From Rachycentron canadum (lineage: Eukaryota; Chordata; Actinopteri; Carangiformes; Rachycentridae), in NCBI GenBank assembly GCA_038496675.1, contig CM076651.1, forward strand, positions 16,070,762-16,134,761: a stretch of 64,000 nt of DNA, read 5' to 3'. A program made the translations under genes and the position numbers. The notes below the pieces were generated by a model that was not told the DNA's origin, ran no database searches, and saw nothing but the letters and a program-made list of their open reading frames with translations. Below are positions 14,801-29,000 of this stretch, piece by piece. Within the stretch, counting starts at the first letter, position 1. Each line of letters opens with the position of its first letter.

Positions 14801-17800
14801 TGGACTGCATAATTGCCAATTCATACCCTGAAATTGACAGTTGAAGGAAAACAGAAAATTATATTTTTCAATGAATATTGAAATAAACCACACTATTAGG
14901 ATCTCTTTGGAAAAAAGGAAATGTAACCAGAGAGGCATCCTTCAACGCAGATTAAGGCACAAATGTGCAGAGAAATAATATGCACGAGCGAGATTATTGT
15001 ATAAAGATTCTGCAACATGTAATCAAAGTGGGCCCTATTTTCCCCTTCATCAGCTGTCCAGCGTAAGTACTGGCAGCAAGAGGAATCCAATTTAAATTCC
15101 ACTCTACCAGGAGATGGTATTGTTTCATTTTATGTGTGCTTTGACATTTCTGGCTGTTAATATAGAGTAAAATCCAGAAGTATTTACATAAATATGACAT
15201 TAAACTGTATTAGAAATTAAGACTGACACATTTGCTGTGGTCGACTATGGGAGGAGGAGGCTGATTGAGTTTCTAGGTCAAAAGGTTGAGAGGACAATAC
15301 ATCCCGAGTACAGAAAAGAGAAATGTGAGTATTGGCCTACTGTTATGTTTAAGCAAAAGCTTACTATGTTTACTATGTTACTACGGTTAAAGTAAGAGGG
15401 AAAAGCAAATATCCGGTCCTTACATATCATATTCTTTTACAAATCTTAATCAACAACTTCATTTTTTTGGAGGACAGGTGATCACATCAAATGAACTCTT
15501 TTCAAAAGTGAAGTCTTAGACTAGACTTAACATGCATACTTTAAAAACATGAACCAGCAGTGAAAAGCATCTTGTAATGTAATGCTTAATGCGTCATATA
15601 CATTATATATAATTTACTCTGAACGTAATCGAGAAGCACAACTCATATTGACGTGTGCTGCAACATCATAAATAAGGACATGGAAATACATCATTTAACT
15701 TATCCTGACAAAGAAAGGGCCTGATTAGACAAGGAATGCTGTAAAATGATATACATTTGACTTGTGATTCATCACTCCAAGAAAGTGATTTTTCCACTTG
15801 TTTAATAAATGATATTCACAGTTAGATTATTAATATACAGTGTTCAAGGTTAATCTTAGTGTGACCTTTTGCTGAGACAATTTCCTGTAAAAATAAACAC
15901 GTACAAATGTCATTCGAAGAAAATTGGGTTATAGTTCAGCACTTTCCTGAAATACCTCAGGGAAACTGAAGTATGAATGTACAAGATTCCCCAGTTCACT
16001 TATGTACGACTATACCATACAAGTCAAGAGTCCTCTTGTGAATAATGAGTGCTACTCAAGTATACTTTGTGCTCAATGTTACATTACTCTATTTTCACTC
16101 ATCTTTACCCTCTCTCTTCCTGAGATCAATGTCCTTATGCAAATTCAGAGTTCTTGTTTAGATCTACAGTGGAACAGACATTCCAAAATAAATCTGCATT
16201 AAAGTGTCATACATATTTCATGGACTTAAAGTGCAGTAAGAGCAAACCATTTTGGATAGTGGAGCTCTGTGGAGTTTACAACAAAGCAGAAAGTAAGAAG
16301 AAAATGAGGTGTAGCGTGACATCATTTGGTATTGATGAGGCCTTAGAGCATTTGAGATAACCAACAGTAGATTGTGAAAATGCTTTAGTTGTCAATAATG
16401 AGATACAAAGACAAAGAAATTTCAAAAGATACCAAGAGTCATTAGAGCCAGATGAGATGTGTATAGTAGCAGCCGGCAACCATGGATTTGGTTTCAGGTT
16501 ACCCTCCCCAGTCATGGAGCTTTTAGGCTCACTTTTCATTGTTTGGCTACTCTAATGCTGGAGGCAAAGTCCCCCAGCACTGCAGAGCTACAGTCCCCTA
16601 AGTACTGGACTGTTTTTATGAAGAACTGATATAAAAACACAAACCACAAAGAGTTTATCTTGGGTAAAGTCACATACTCTGTACACACTGTCACTGCTCA
16701 GCCATAGGCCGACTGTAACAAATACATGGCACAACACCGCACATTTCCACCGCCGCATTATATTGAACCGACTAAAATGAGTTCGGAGTAATAAAGCTAT
16801 TTGCAAGTTTTATTGCACAAACAATATTCTACCATGTGTCAGAAATAATTTCAATGAATTGCAAAGAAACTGAAGAGCCAGCAAACATTTCTACCATCCC
16901 TGCTTGGAAAACCTCCCTGTGTCATCCCTCAAATTTACGATAACAGTTAAATTAAGTAAAAGGGTTAAAATGCTGGAAGGCAATATTGATAATTCCATTG
17001 AAAATGCAGAGAGAGTTTGTCAATATTAATTTTCCTGAACCCAAAGGAGCATCCCAACTGGTGTGTCATTTATTCACAGGGCCTGAATCGTGCACTCTGA
17101 AGTTAAAATCGACCCCTGTTAGACCCCCCGAGGGCAAAGAGCTATGGCCACAACCTTTGACCCTTATAGTCTCATCTTACCAAAAAAAAAAATAAAAATA
17201 AATAAATAAAAAAGGCACGCTCGTCTCTGGCCACATATAGTTTTCAAGGCTTTCAATGCTGCATCCAACAGAAATCAAAAGCAAATCAGAAGTCGCTTAC
17301 CTTTTTTCTTCAGGAAAGCTTTTCTAGTGGCCAAGGGACTCTGACGTACTTTTGGGTTCTGTAAGAATTTTACTGCAGTGGTAATCTGGGAAGAGACAAA
17401 TGTGATTTAATTCCTCACAATGAGATAATGTGAGAGGCAGAAGATAGGGTGCACAGGAAAGTGATGCTTTTAAACACTACAAGCAATGGTCTAGACCATC
17501 TTTAAGAAAAAAAGTTCGTTATAAATCCAGACGAAAAAAAAAACAAAAAAAAAAACAAGGCCTAAATGGATTCCATTTGATATTTGCTTCTGAGCCCCCA
17601 CACCCAGCAGTGAGGAGAAAGACCACCTGACCACTTTCCAGCTAAATGTGGAGAATGACCAAATCAGCAGTTATAAAATTAGCCCATCAAGAGTGCTGGA
17701 CAAATGGAGTATGGAGCTTAATTTGCTATTACCCTCTTAAAGACAAACTTCCATTCTTAAGTGCGCAGTGGAAGAAAATCTATACTTAATGCAGAGGTGA

Positions 17801-20800
17801 TCATTTGTATCTAATAACTTCAGAATCCTAGGCTGAAAACTTCTGTAATTCTTCCAGTTAAAAACCTGCCATGATCAAATCACCCGGCCTGAATGTTGTA
17901 ATGACTTGAAACGTTAATGCACTAGAACGTTAAATAGCATCAGAACATCAGTAGTTTTAAGTGCACTGCGTTCATCGATTCTATTATGTTTTCCTTCGAG
18001 ATGCACCTTAATTTTCCACCCCAGTATGCATTTCCAAGAATTGGAGGGAGAAAAAAAAAATCTTCCTCAAATGGCATTAAAACATAAATTTGAAGTGGGC
18101 GCCATGAAGTGGCGCCTCCTAAAATAGATAAATATGTAAGAACACAGAGAAAGGGGAAACACACTGGAGGGGAGGTTTAGATGACTTATTATCGCACCTG
18201 TGGTCCCCGTGATTCAATTGTAAAAGTCATCCCTCTAATAGGTTGAAAGGTTTTGATTACTCTTCTTTTCTTTTAGTGTTGAAAGATACAAAGTGATTGA
18301 GCGCCCTGCCAGTGGTAATTCGTTTTGGATAATGCATTGCATACACTACGAACCCGTTTCAATCCAAAAGAATTGCAGTTTAAACTTGTCCACAGGGTAA
18401 GTGTGGCAGACACGCTGTGTAAAGAGCTAGATTTCTGTGACAAACAAACAGTACAGTGGCCAATCTAGGCACAGACATCCTTATCAAACTTATGAAAGTG
18501 ACTGACTTTTCTTTAGTGGGCCGAAAAGCAACTTTCACACCACCTTTCTTCTAATTAGGTACGCACACGAAAATCCCATGCAGCGCAGAGACATCCTGCG
18601 TAGTGAACATGCAGTGACGAAACTTCAGCAGTGAATTTTATCAAAATGTACCAGATTCATCCCGAGAGAGGCTGCCACAATTCATTTAGACGCTAATCTA
18701 CCATTTCACAGTGACACTACCGTGACCTTCATGTACGTAAGGGTTACGCAAGGGGTATGGAATTTCCTGGATCTCTATATGCTGAGGGCTTATTAAAGTC
18801 AGTCACCCGGAACCTTCATTGTGACAAGCAGATTAAACCATTTGCATGGTGAACCCCCAACTGATGTTCTGGGCCAAAAGATACAGTCAAAACACAGAGA
18901 AAATATCCCTTTGATAACAAGACAAAATCACCCTGCTCTTGGCAAAGCTCTTCTGTTAAAGTAAGTGAGCCAACAGGGCTACTTGTGGTAAAGGCAGAGA
19001 GCAGAGATAATGAACACACTAAAATCTAATATTCTAATATTTATTCCAGTAAATAAGAGAGTGATGTGGGCTCTGTGAGAAGAAAATGACCTAATAGAGG
19101 AGGAATATGCTGAATGAGCACACCTTGTTTACATTCCCTTAAAATTTTCGTAGCCCAATATTGACAAGAAAATTGTGTCAATGTTAATAGGCATAAGTAT
19201 GACATCTTAGTAAGGACCGCAGCTAGCTCAGCGGCAAACTAATGAGGTAAATGTCCATTTGGTTAAAACTGTAGTGGTAGATCTTCAGGGAGAGGAAAAG
19301 TGCACTTCTTAGCAGATGACATAGATGCTTTGCACAAGTTCCACCCAGACAACTCAATCAATTATAACCACATTGCACAGATTTCAGTCTTGTCTTGTTA
19401 TTGACTTATGGATCACCTCAGTTATAGTGTTGGGTAGCACACAACTGAGCTTTTAGGGGGGTAAGATGGATAATAGTACAATTTGGGTTGTCAACATAAA
19501 TAACTAATAATAAAAATGAGGTAAATTTCCTTCCTTTCACAAAACTGGCCACTCATTTTTTTGGTCAAAACAACAATTAAGCTACAGAGTAAGTTACTTG
19601 TAAAGCTCTGACTGCTAATGCACCAAAGTGCTCCATGTTAGGAGCAATAATCTTTGTAAACCAGATAACCAATAAAGTGTCAGGTAAAGCCGAAAAAGAG
19701 GCGAAAACTCAATAATAGGAAGAGATAACATTAACCAACACACTTAAAGACAGTGAAGTTGATGAAAGGACAAGATTACAGCAGTGTTATTGAGTTTGAA
19801 TTGGACAAGACTTTGCACTGCACTTGTCTGAAAATTACAACTGTGATACCTTGAATTGTGAGAAATGAGGATGAAATCTAATTATGTTCGAACCGCATGG
19901 TTGGACGCCTGAGGAAATTCATGTAACCAGTTGTAAATTTTTGCTCTAACTAGTAACATCGCTTAAACATAATATACAGTAAAACCTATGGATATGTTGC
20001 AGGTGTACATTGTGCGGTATCGGGATATGAGCAATAAACAGATCCAGACTCACTGAAACAGCAATGTGTTTGTTTTTTTTTTTTTTTTGGCTGGTTTCAG
20101 TATGTGAAATAAACTGAAGAACAACATTTGAACCACAACAGATGAAAAAGATGCCTCATAAAAAAAGGATTCAAGGCTCTTGTTTTCATTCTTAATAATT
20201 CAGGCCACCTCAAACCACCGATTATCTGACAATTACTTGGAAATGAAAGCGCTATAGGTTACAAGGGGATTGTTTGCAACTGTGACTTTCCTTTCATAAA
20301 GATTTACTGATTGTTGTTGATGCCTGAGCCACTAACCTGCATTTTAATCGAAATAACACATCTTACCAACCCAGGGTTTATCTAAATCCAAATCTCATCC
20401 AAAGGCTCATTGTACTGCAAGAGATGATTCAAAAATAGCGTGTCACATTTACGTTCGTTTCTTCATTAAATTGTCACGCACTTAACAACTTTTTTTATCC
20501 GCGTCATCTGTTCCACAAAAAAGGTGTCTACACATTTTGTCTGCAACAGTGAAGACATTCAGAGGGCACGGTGGAACTAGAACTTGGGTGTGGGGGTGCA
20601 ATGGAGGGGCTAAAAGGAAATCATTATCAAGTATAGGATTCAGTCTCAGTGTGAATCAATTCATTCCAAATTGCCCCGGCCTGTACATTTGTGGAGAAGT
20701 GCCCCTGATATAATAATACACTGATAGACACGAACAAAAATTGTGTTAGGCTAGTCTCAGATTTCCCCCCCAAACACACGTTTGGAGGACCAAAAGCGAG

Positions 20801-22971
20801 AGAAAGTGAGAGACGGCGAAAAATGAAGCTCTATATTAATTTGGTGCTTTCATGGATGATTTGCTATCAGGGGCAGCTGTCTTAAATGACTTAACCCAAT
20901 ACCTTTCTGATACCAGAGCCCTGCCAGAAAGGAATGAAGTTTTAATGCAATTACTGTATTTCCTTTAGTCGACCGACTGCTTGATGTGGCCAACAGTGCT
21001 TTTTAATCTTTTTAAAAGAGCAGCTTTAAATGCCCGTCTCATTGTGACATCTTTCCCGCCTTAATGTGACCTTTAGTGGAGGAAGCAAGGCCTCATGGGA
21101 GCTGCTATAGGAAATTATTGACCCTGAGAGACATCAGGAAGTGAGGTGCAGACTCAACCATTTAGCTAAGCTGCACATCAACACTCATTCAGACACTCCA
21201 GGCTACATCAATGACACTGCTGGAGTTGAACTGTTCTGAGAATGACAGTACAATGACAATACAACAAGACGTTTGTTTATTGCCCTCACCACTTTTGGTC
21301 AGTGCTTTTCAGAGACGCTACAACAAGGGGAAATTTTAATTTAAACCTACTACCAAAACTGAACTTCCGAAAAATCTGATGAGAGAATACCGTCTTTTTT
21401 CCTTCTGTAGGCCAACTTCATCGTGTGTTCAAACTTAACTGTCAGTACAAGAGTAAATAGAGCAAGTTTGTTCTTTTGTGTGTTATTCTCTGAATGTGGT
21501 CAGTCTATTGAATGATCCTAACTTTTGAAATTTAAAGGTCAAAGTCAACATTTCAACAGATGGGTCATGGAAAACTTCATTGACATTTGCATTGCAAAGG
21601 TTTAAAAATAACATACAGCACTGTATCAGTGTCGGTGTTAGAGCCATGGGCAAGGCTACAATCATGACATCAAAAGCGCATTATGCAATTTTTGTAAAGG
21701 GGGGGTTGGTGGACGGAAATCAAGCTTTTTTCAAGACCACTGCATGTACAGACCAAACTTTCCATTCAGCAGCATTTCCCTATCAGAGCTCTGTCATCAC
21801 AAACATGGAAAAGTTGAGTAGGTTCAGTGGTAAGAAACACTCGGGGCTAAAGTACATTTGATCCAACGAAGACACTATCAAACTATAAAAACTGTGCAGA
21901 GTACAGATAAATACAGATAATAGAGCCTTGGTAGCCGTGCAAAGGCTATCAAGGAAAAAACTGATTTGTTCCTTGCTCCCTTCTCCTCTGTAGTTAAAGA
22001 AAGAAATATTCACTGTGGTGTGAAAGACTGTAGCCACATAATTTATGATTCAATATGCTGGTTATGCACGATGATGTCATAGGACCGCTTCACTTTCTTT
22101 GTAATGTTAATTTAGATAAAAGTAAAAACTAAGGTCATAACGTGTTGTGTGTTTTCACTTGTGAAAATACAATCCATTCTTTCAGGATCTGCTTACATGA
22201 AAAAGAAACAAAAATACATTAGTGCAGCATGAACAAGCAGCGGTTCATAGTAACAGCAAGGAGTTTTAAAATAAGATGAATTAACAACAAATTATCTCTT
22301 ACAGTCTTGTGCGATCTTCAGAGAAACATGTGGCATCTAGCCAATTCAAAGCTAGCTTGAGAGATACGGTATAAAGCCGAGTCTGACATTTCTTAATGTG
22401 CAACTGTCAGTCGTGCTGCCTGGGGTTGCCCTTGCTAAACTAGCGAGACAGATGACTGTTTAGATAAGGACATCCCCAGCGGGGCCCTCAAAGCCCCGAG
22501 AGTCCCGATGACTAAAGAGCAGCGACTCTGTCAGTGACACCTCACTTTCACTTACTTTGGACAAAAATACTTATATAGCCCACAAATGCCTTCTAATTCA
22601 GGTAAAAGGCCCAAACCATGAGTCTGGAGCTGCTCTGAGAGATGAGGGTCATCAGAGATTAACCCATGGCACTTTAGCAGTGGGGGTGCAAGAGGGGAGT
22701 CACAGCGGAGCACAACAAACTACTTAGCCACCACAAAACATTCCAGCCCCTTCTCAGCTGCAATCCAGTAATGGATACTTCCTCAGCTCCTCGATTGGTC
22801 AAAATGTTTTCATACAATAATTTAATTCAGAAACACATTTACAAAGCAGGAGTAATCAATTTTAATTAGTTGATTTTTTTTTTCATTCGCATAAAATTTA
22901 ATGTACTGCCATCGATCTCCTTTGTTCTTTAATGCAGTGCCTCTTTCCTGTAATTCGAAGCTTTTCTTTTT

Positions 22972-23002
<31 letters not shown>

Positions 23003-26000
23003 CAGTCAATGATGACATTCTGTGACAAGCAGCTCTGTGTGCTTTTCAGTTGAGGGGAGTGAGTGTTACCATACATAGGAGTGCTCATGATGTAACTTTG
23101 GATCAGTAAAATGTACTTAAAAATGTGGTTATGATGTGTTTTCATTGTATGAAAAGTTACACCCATAAAAAATATTCATGATTGAATAAGATATTAAATT
23201 GAATATTAACTTTGTTCAATGGTCACTGCTTAATGACCATTACAAATATTATACATATTATTATATTGTTTTACAAAATTGTAAAATAACAATGTATCAT
23301 TTCATAAATGCAACTTTACAAGAGTGAAACTAAACGTGGTTATAAAGACAATAATGCAGGTCTTCTGAAAACTTTTTGTTAAAATTAATGAAAACATTTA
23401 CTATCTCTGATAAATGGCTGCTCACTTCAATTTCACAAAAACATAACAATTAAGACACAACACAAATTACACACTTTTATCTTATAAGATGCTGGCATAC
23501 AATTTTAAAAATTAAAGTTGCATTGAAGTCAATAAAAATTTGTCTTTTATTTGTCATTTACATTTTAAAATAATAATAACGGTTTTTAACCATAATAAAT
23601 TGATCTGCATGAATTCCATAAAATGTCTTAAGTGAACATAAAGGCTTTTCTTCAAACTGCCAGTGCTCTATGTGTTGTCCTTCATATTATCAAGGCCCGC
23701 TGGCCTTTCACGTTCAATTAGCTGATTGAGGCAAAATGCAAGCGGCACCAGCAGCAAACAACGTGAAGTTTGTGTCCAAGCGACACACCACAGAAGTTGT
23801 GTTGTGGTGTCAGGAGAGGAACCGACTCCGTCACAAACAACTTACAGTGACAAGCCTATCCTCTTCTGTTGATCCAAACTGCTCCTCTCACTGAGGCTGC
23901 ACCCACCCACAGACACACACACCCTACAATATACATACAGCAAAGCAACTTGAAGTGAACCATTACGATAGGCAAATAAAGCAGGGAGCTGGGGTGAAGA
24001 TGCAGCGAGTTGGCATCAGTTTTGTGTGCAGCCCTGCCAGCCTGCCAAATTGACTAATAAAACTAGAACAGAGAGGCCAGTGACAATGGAGAGAGAGGTG
24101 TCCTTTTATTGATCAAATTATTCCTTCTTGGGTACACTGTGCCACTGGATGAGAGTATGCTCACAAAGACAGCCAGACAGATTGTGACATTCCAGTGACA
24201 TTATAATCACACGTCAACCCTTCTCCAGTCAATAGGCTGAATGCACTAATCGTGCGTCTTGGATCAGCAATTTCATGGTCTTCAAAGGGGGCCAGGAATT
24301 GGTGGCATGACCCTCCACACGGGGTGAGACCCCTCTTTCCTCAGCGAGTGCCACAGAGAGAAGGAGAGAAGGATGGTGTAAAGGGAGACGCATCGAGGCA
24401 GGAGCGGAGTCAGAGAAGATTAACATCGCCATCTACTGGTCAGGGGTGATACGGATCGAGTCAAAGGTGGGGAGGGCGGTGGGCGGCTGGCAGTTTACCC
24501 TTGCGGCCTGTCTTTCACTGAGACCTGTCAGAAGCATTTAGACACACTTGCCAAGACAATGGGCCACACATCTACAGCCGAAGATAAGGCAGACTAAAAT
24601 CACCATCAAATGAAGAGGGGAACTTATAGCACTCGGCCTTCGTTTGGTTTTGGAGAAAGACCAAATAGAGTCTGTTCCTGATCACACTAAGTGACAAAGA
24701 AAAATGCTGGCTAAATCTCCTTTACTGGAGGCCTCCAACTGCCAGTAAGAATCTAACCTCAAGACTAGGATGAGCATAAAAAGAGTGCAGTGCTGACAGC
24801 ATCAGAAAACAATCATCAGGGTCACAGAAGTAGAAGTTTCTTCTCATTTAACCCGATGCCAGAGAGGATACGAACACGACAGCTCGTCAGATCGAATAAT
24901 AATTCTTTATTTCAACCTTACTGAACCAGTGAGGTTACACACTGGAGATTTCATTGGTTGTTTCATGTCATAAAATAACAAAAGCATGTTTGACATTTGT
25001 TTTATACATGAGACACACCTAAATATAATCATCCTCTTCTGAGAAGTTGAGACAGAATATCAGGTTTTGCAACGTTTGTCTGGTGCAAACCTGTAAATAG
25101 ACGGGACAGTAAATCAACACGTTTACCTACATAGAGCTCTGTGAATGTGCCTTAAATTGCCTACAATACCCTTATAGCTGTGTTCTTCCTTTAGAGCTCA
25201 AATTGTTCAATGTTTAAAAAATGTATTTGATTTCTCCCTCATAGTGTTTCTAAAGAGGCACTTATTGCTCTGTAACCTTACAAAAAAGGTTGTTATTAAA
25301 ATGTAATCTAAAGAAACAGGCTTCCTGTTTCATCAGAATTATGACTCCCAAAATGGAAAGATTTAATCAGATTCAGGCCTGAACAAAAAAGCAGTAATCA
25401 GAGAGGAATGTTGCACGTCACTGCTGCACAGCACCCATACTTTTTCTGACTACATGACAATCGGAGGCAATGGTCAAAGTTTAGGTGTCAACACCCACGT
25501 GAACTCTAAATCAACTCATGTGGTGACAGGAGAAAATACATTTTTACCCTGCTCCTCCAAAAGAATGAGGAGGGGAGACAACCCACAGTGAACCACTATA
25601 ATGTCACACAGGGTGGCGTGTTACAGTAAAAGGGGCTGAGTTGGCAAGCAACTCAGCAGCAGACGTGCACCTGTTCTGACATTTTCTGTCGACCTTGACA
25701 CAGAAAACACATGACAATGCCACTCTCTGCATTTCAAAAGTACAGAGTGTTTGTTGAAGCCCCTTCACTTCCCCTTTTCTCATCCCCATGATACCTAAAA
25801 CCACTTTCCACACAGTATGGAAGCAGAGAAAACCATGGTGTAGTCCTATAGATGTGAGGAGGGACAGACACGAGGCAAGTCTCGTAGTGGGAGTAAATAA
25901 CAGGGAAAAACAGAGACTTATAAGGAGAGATACTGAGATTCTGAGGCATATTTGGGGACCACCAACGACTGTTCACTCTCTCCACAGGATTGCATGCCAC

Positions 26001-29000
26001 CGATATCTCCCTTAAAATCCCAAATTCCACAGTAAACACAATGTGGACAGCACATAAAAAAAAAAAAAAAGGCCTCTACTTCTCCCCTGTTCATTTCATT
26101 CCTATCATCTCTGTCTCACGCTTGCTTTTTGAAGTTCATGACAGAGCTACAATTCATCCATTCATCTACTACTTTAATCAAAAAGAAAGCAAAGTACTGC
26201 TGCCAGGAGAGCTGCACAGGAAGACAAATGCAATCTTTCTGTTAATCACTGCATTACCAACAAGTCGACAGTCTTGACGCACATGCCAGGGAGGGGAGCC
26301 AGTCCAGGTGTTGGATAATTGTCAGTTGTGTCAGTGGCTATGGTTGCTTTTTTTACTGTGCCAGCCTCTGTTTCACTGCTGATCTACACTCGCGCCCCAC
26401 CTTAATCATAGCTTTTAAAAGTCCTCTTTCTGCTGAAGACTGCATACAGACACAAAGAAGTCTTGGCAAGGGTTTCTCCATGCTGACTGTAATGGACTTG
26501 GGATGAAGGCATAGATGTCCCGCAATAATCAGTGCCAAGTAAAGTGCAGCTCGATTTTCAAGATGCACAAGTATCCTTAAAGGGAGGGCCAGAAAACACT
26601 TTAAAAACACACATTCAAGCTCTGTAACCTTTTTGAAAAACAAGTCCATACATCGCCTTGCTGGCAAACATTAGTAACACATAACAGTAGCCAGAAACAA
26701 GACTTGCAAAGACAACAGCTTGTCAGGAATGATTCAACTATTTCTCTCATTCAGAAAAAAAAAAACAAAAAAACAAAAATCCTTCGGCTGCAGGTGAGGG
26801 AAATGTCATTTTGAAAGGAGAAAATGAATTGAAAGTTCAACTTTTCATCATAACACACTGAAAACTTTGCAGTTTACTGTAAACTGTACACTTCTGTATC
26901 ACATATCTAAAGGTAGTGTAATTAGAGTGCAATATGCTCACTTAAGTTCTCTATTTTTGCAGGTTTTAAGATAATTTCATTTTCTGTATTTCGCTTTCAT
27001 TTTAGCCTGAAGAGTAGCGTACTATCTCCTTTTTTTCAGATTCCCCAGATAAAGCCACAATCTCGGGGCGCCACACACAGAGAAACTCAGAAATCCCATT
27101 AGCATTTTGCTTTCATTATTTTTAATCAAACCCACAAAACTGACACATATTAATTAATATCCATTACCAGTTTTTTGCCCCTCTCCCTGAGAAGACGTTG
27201 GGGGGGAAAAGAAGCAATTAACTTAACAAAATAATCAAAAAAATTGTTTCAGAAATCCCTGATAAATGTCATGTGAGGTCCCGTCTAAGTGTAAGAAGTG
27301 TAATACATTCTTGCTGTCATATTCCATTAAACTGCTATTACAGTCTTGATAGAACTATTAGTCACTACATTATTAATAACATTAATGTATTTACATTTTT
27401 GGTGTACAAGCCTGCTTTCATGCAATAATTTATGAACCCAACTTCAGATATGTTATAACGTTCCCCATCTAGGCTCTTTTGTGTTTATTATTGATTATGA
27501 AAACAGTCAAAATTCCAAGTCAGATCCCCCTCTGCCCTCCCCCATCCCCTTAATGTATTGAAGTGGGCTGTTTACATTAAAGGACTGGAATAAAGTGCAT
27601 TTACATCTGAAGCATAACTTCATAATTTACATTCCAACATTTATTAGAGGTGACAAACGAGCATTTGGTCCACTCGTGCTTTTCCACAATGCAGCACTCA
27701 TTCAATCCATATAAATTACAGCTGGGCTATGGAGTGCAAGAGCAAATTATTTTATTATATTTATGCATGTATGACTCTATAGGGGGTTACTAAGACAAAC
27801 AGGGAATTACTTGATTAGGCCAACTGTGGTTAACAAAGAAAGAAATATGACACAGAGGGTAAAGCCAATCAAATCTTAACATTATTCAAATGTTTGGCCC
27901 TAATTCAAATATCTAAAATGCACAAATCTTAGTGTAAAAGCTTTACATCCATAAGAATTGTGTTTTTATAGAATTAGTAAACTGCAGATGCTAGTATAGT
28001 GACAGCATAGAGAGCTGTTACAAGTGTTTCAATAGCTTACCCTTAACTCAAACTAATATTATTCAATTAAAAGAAACTTGCCTAAAAGGCAGTATTATAT
28101 TACATAATTAGACAGGGCAGCGTTTTCAGAAGTGTAGTAATGCACTGAGGGAATCCCAGCATTTGAACAAATATCTGGCGCTGTAGGGGAGCTTGCCGAC
28201 AAATTAACAGCTAATAACTTACTGGGAAGCCAGATAAAGAGAAAAAAATGTTCCCCAAAGTGTCAATTAAAAATAATTTTTCCTCTGATTCCCACACTTG
28301 TGAAAGCATGATGTCCTAAAAAGCATTTGGCATAGTGTGCCAAAATCGCATGTTGCTCATTTCCTTTCTTTTTTTTATTCTTACAACCAAATTCATTCAG
28401 AGAGAAATGGCTCAGCATCAGCTGCAGCAGCTCTGAAAGTGTAACCGCATGGCTCTCTTGTGAGAGCACTTGCTGGTCAGAGTGGGGAGACAGACAAACC
28501 AGTGGAGGGACAGAGGGAATTGAAGGAGGATTCAATCAAATTCATGTTCATTAAAATCAGAGGACATCACAAAAATTAGAAAGATGCTGACAAATCAAAG
28601 GGTCTCAGTACCTGAATTACCATAGTCATTTACTTATTAAAGCCAGGATGCTTCCTGTCAATCAAGAACCATCACATTCTCCATTTGCGGCGGAAAGCCA
28701 GCGTAATTGCTTCTCATACTAATCAACACAACTTGTGTAATTATGCCTTGAAAGTGACATTGGAGGCTGAGAGCGATGTGAGCAGTCTTGACAGCGGAGA
28801 CATCTCAGATTCATCGGGAGATTTCCAGCCTCGCTGCAAGGAGACAAGCCACTCTCAGACCAAGTTACTCACTCGAGCAGTTTACAACCATAAACACAAA
28901 GAAAAGACGATAAATCACACTGAAGTAATTACAAAGCAGAATAGAGAGTATAAAGGAAGCTCAGCTCAATAGGGCCACTTTCCCAAGTATATTGAGGCAA

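Larger units (their letters stand above)
10970..17300 (-). other. pex14: pex14 intron 3
   Basis: A 6.3-kb intron with homopolymers (poly-C 11915-11932, poly-T 12738-12755) and a CNE-like block at 13158-13420. I see no other exon or mobile element. Confidence 0.75.
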
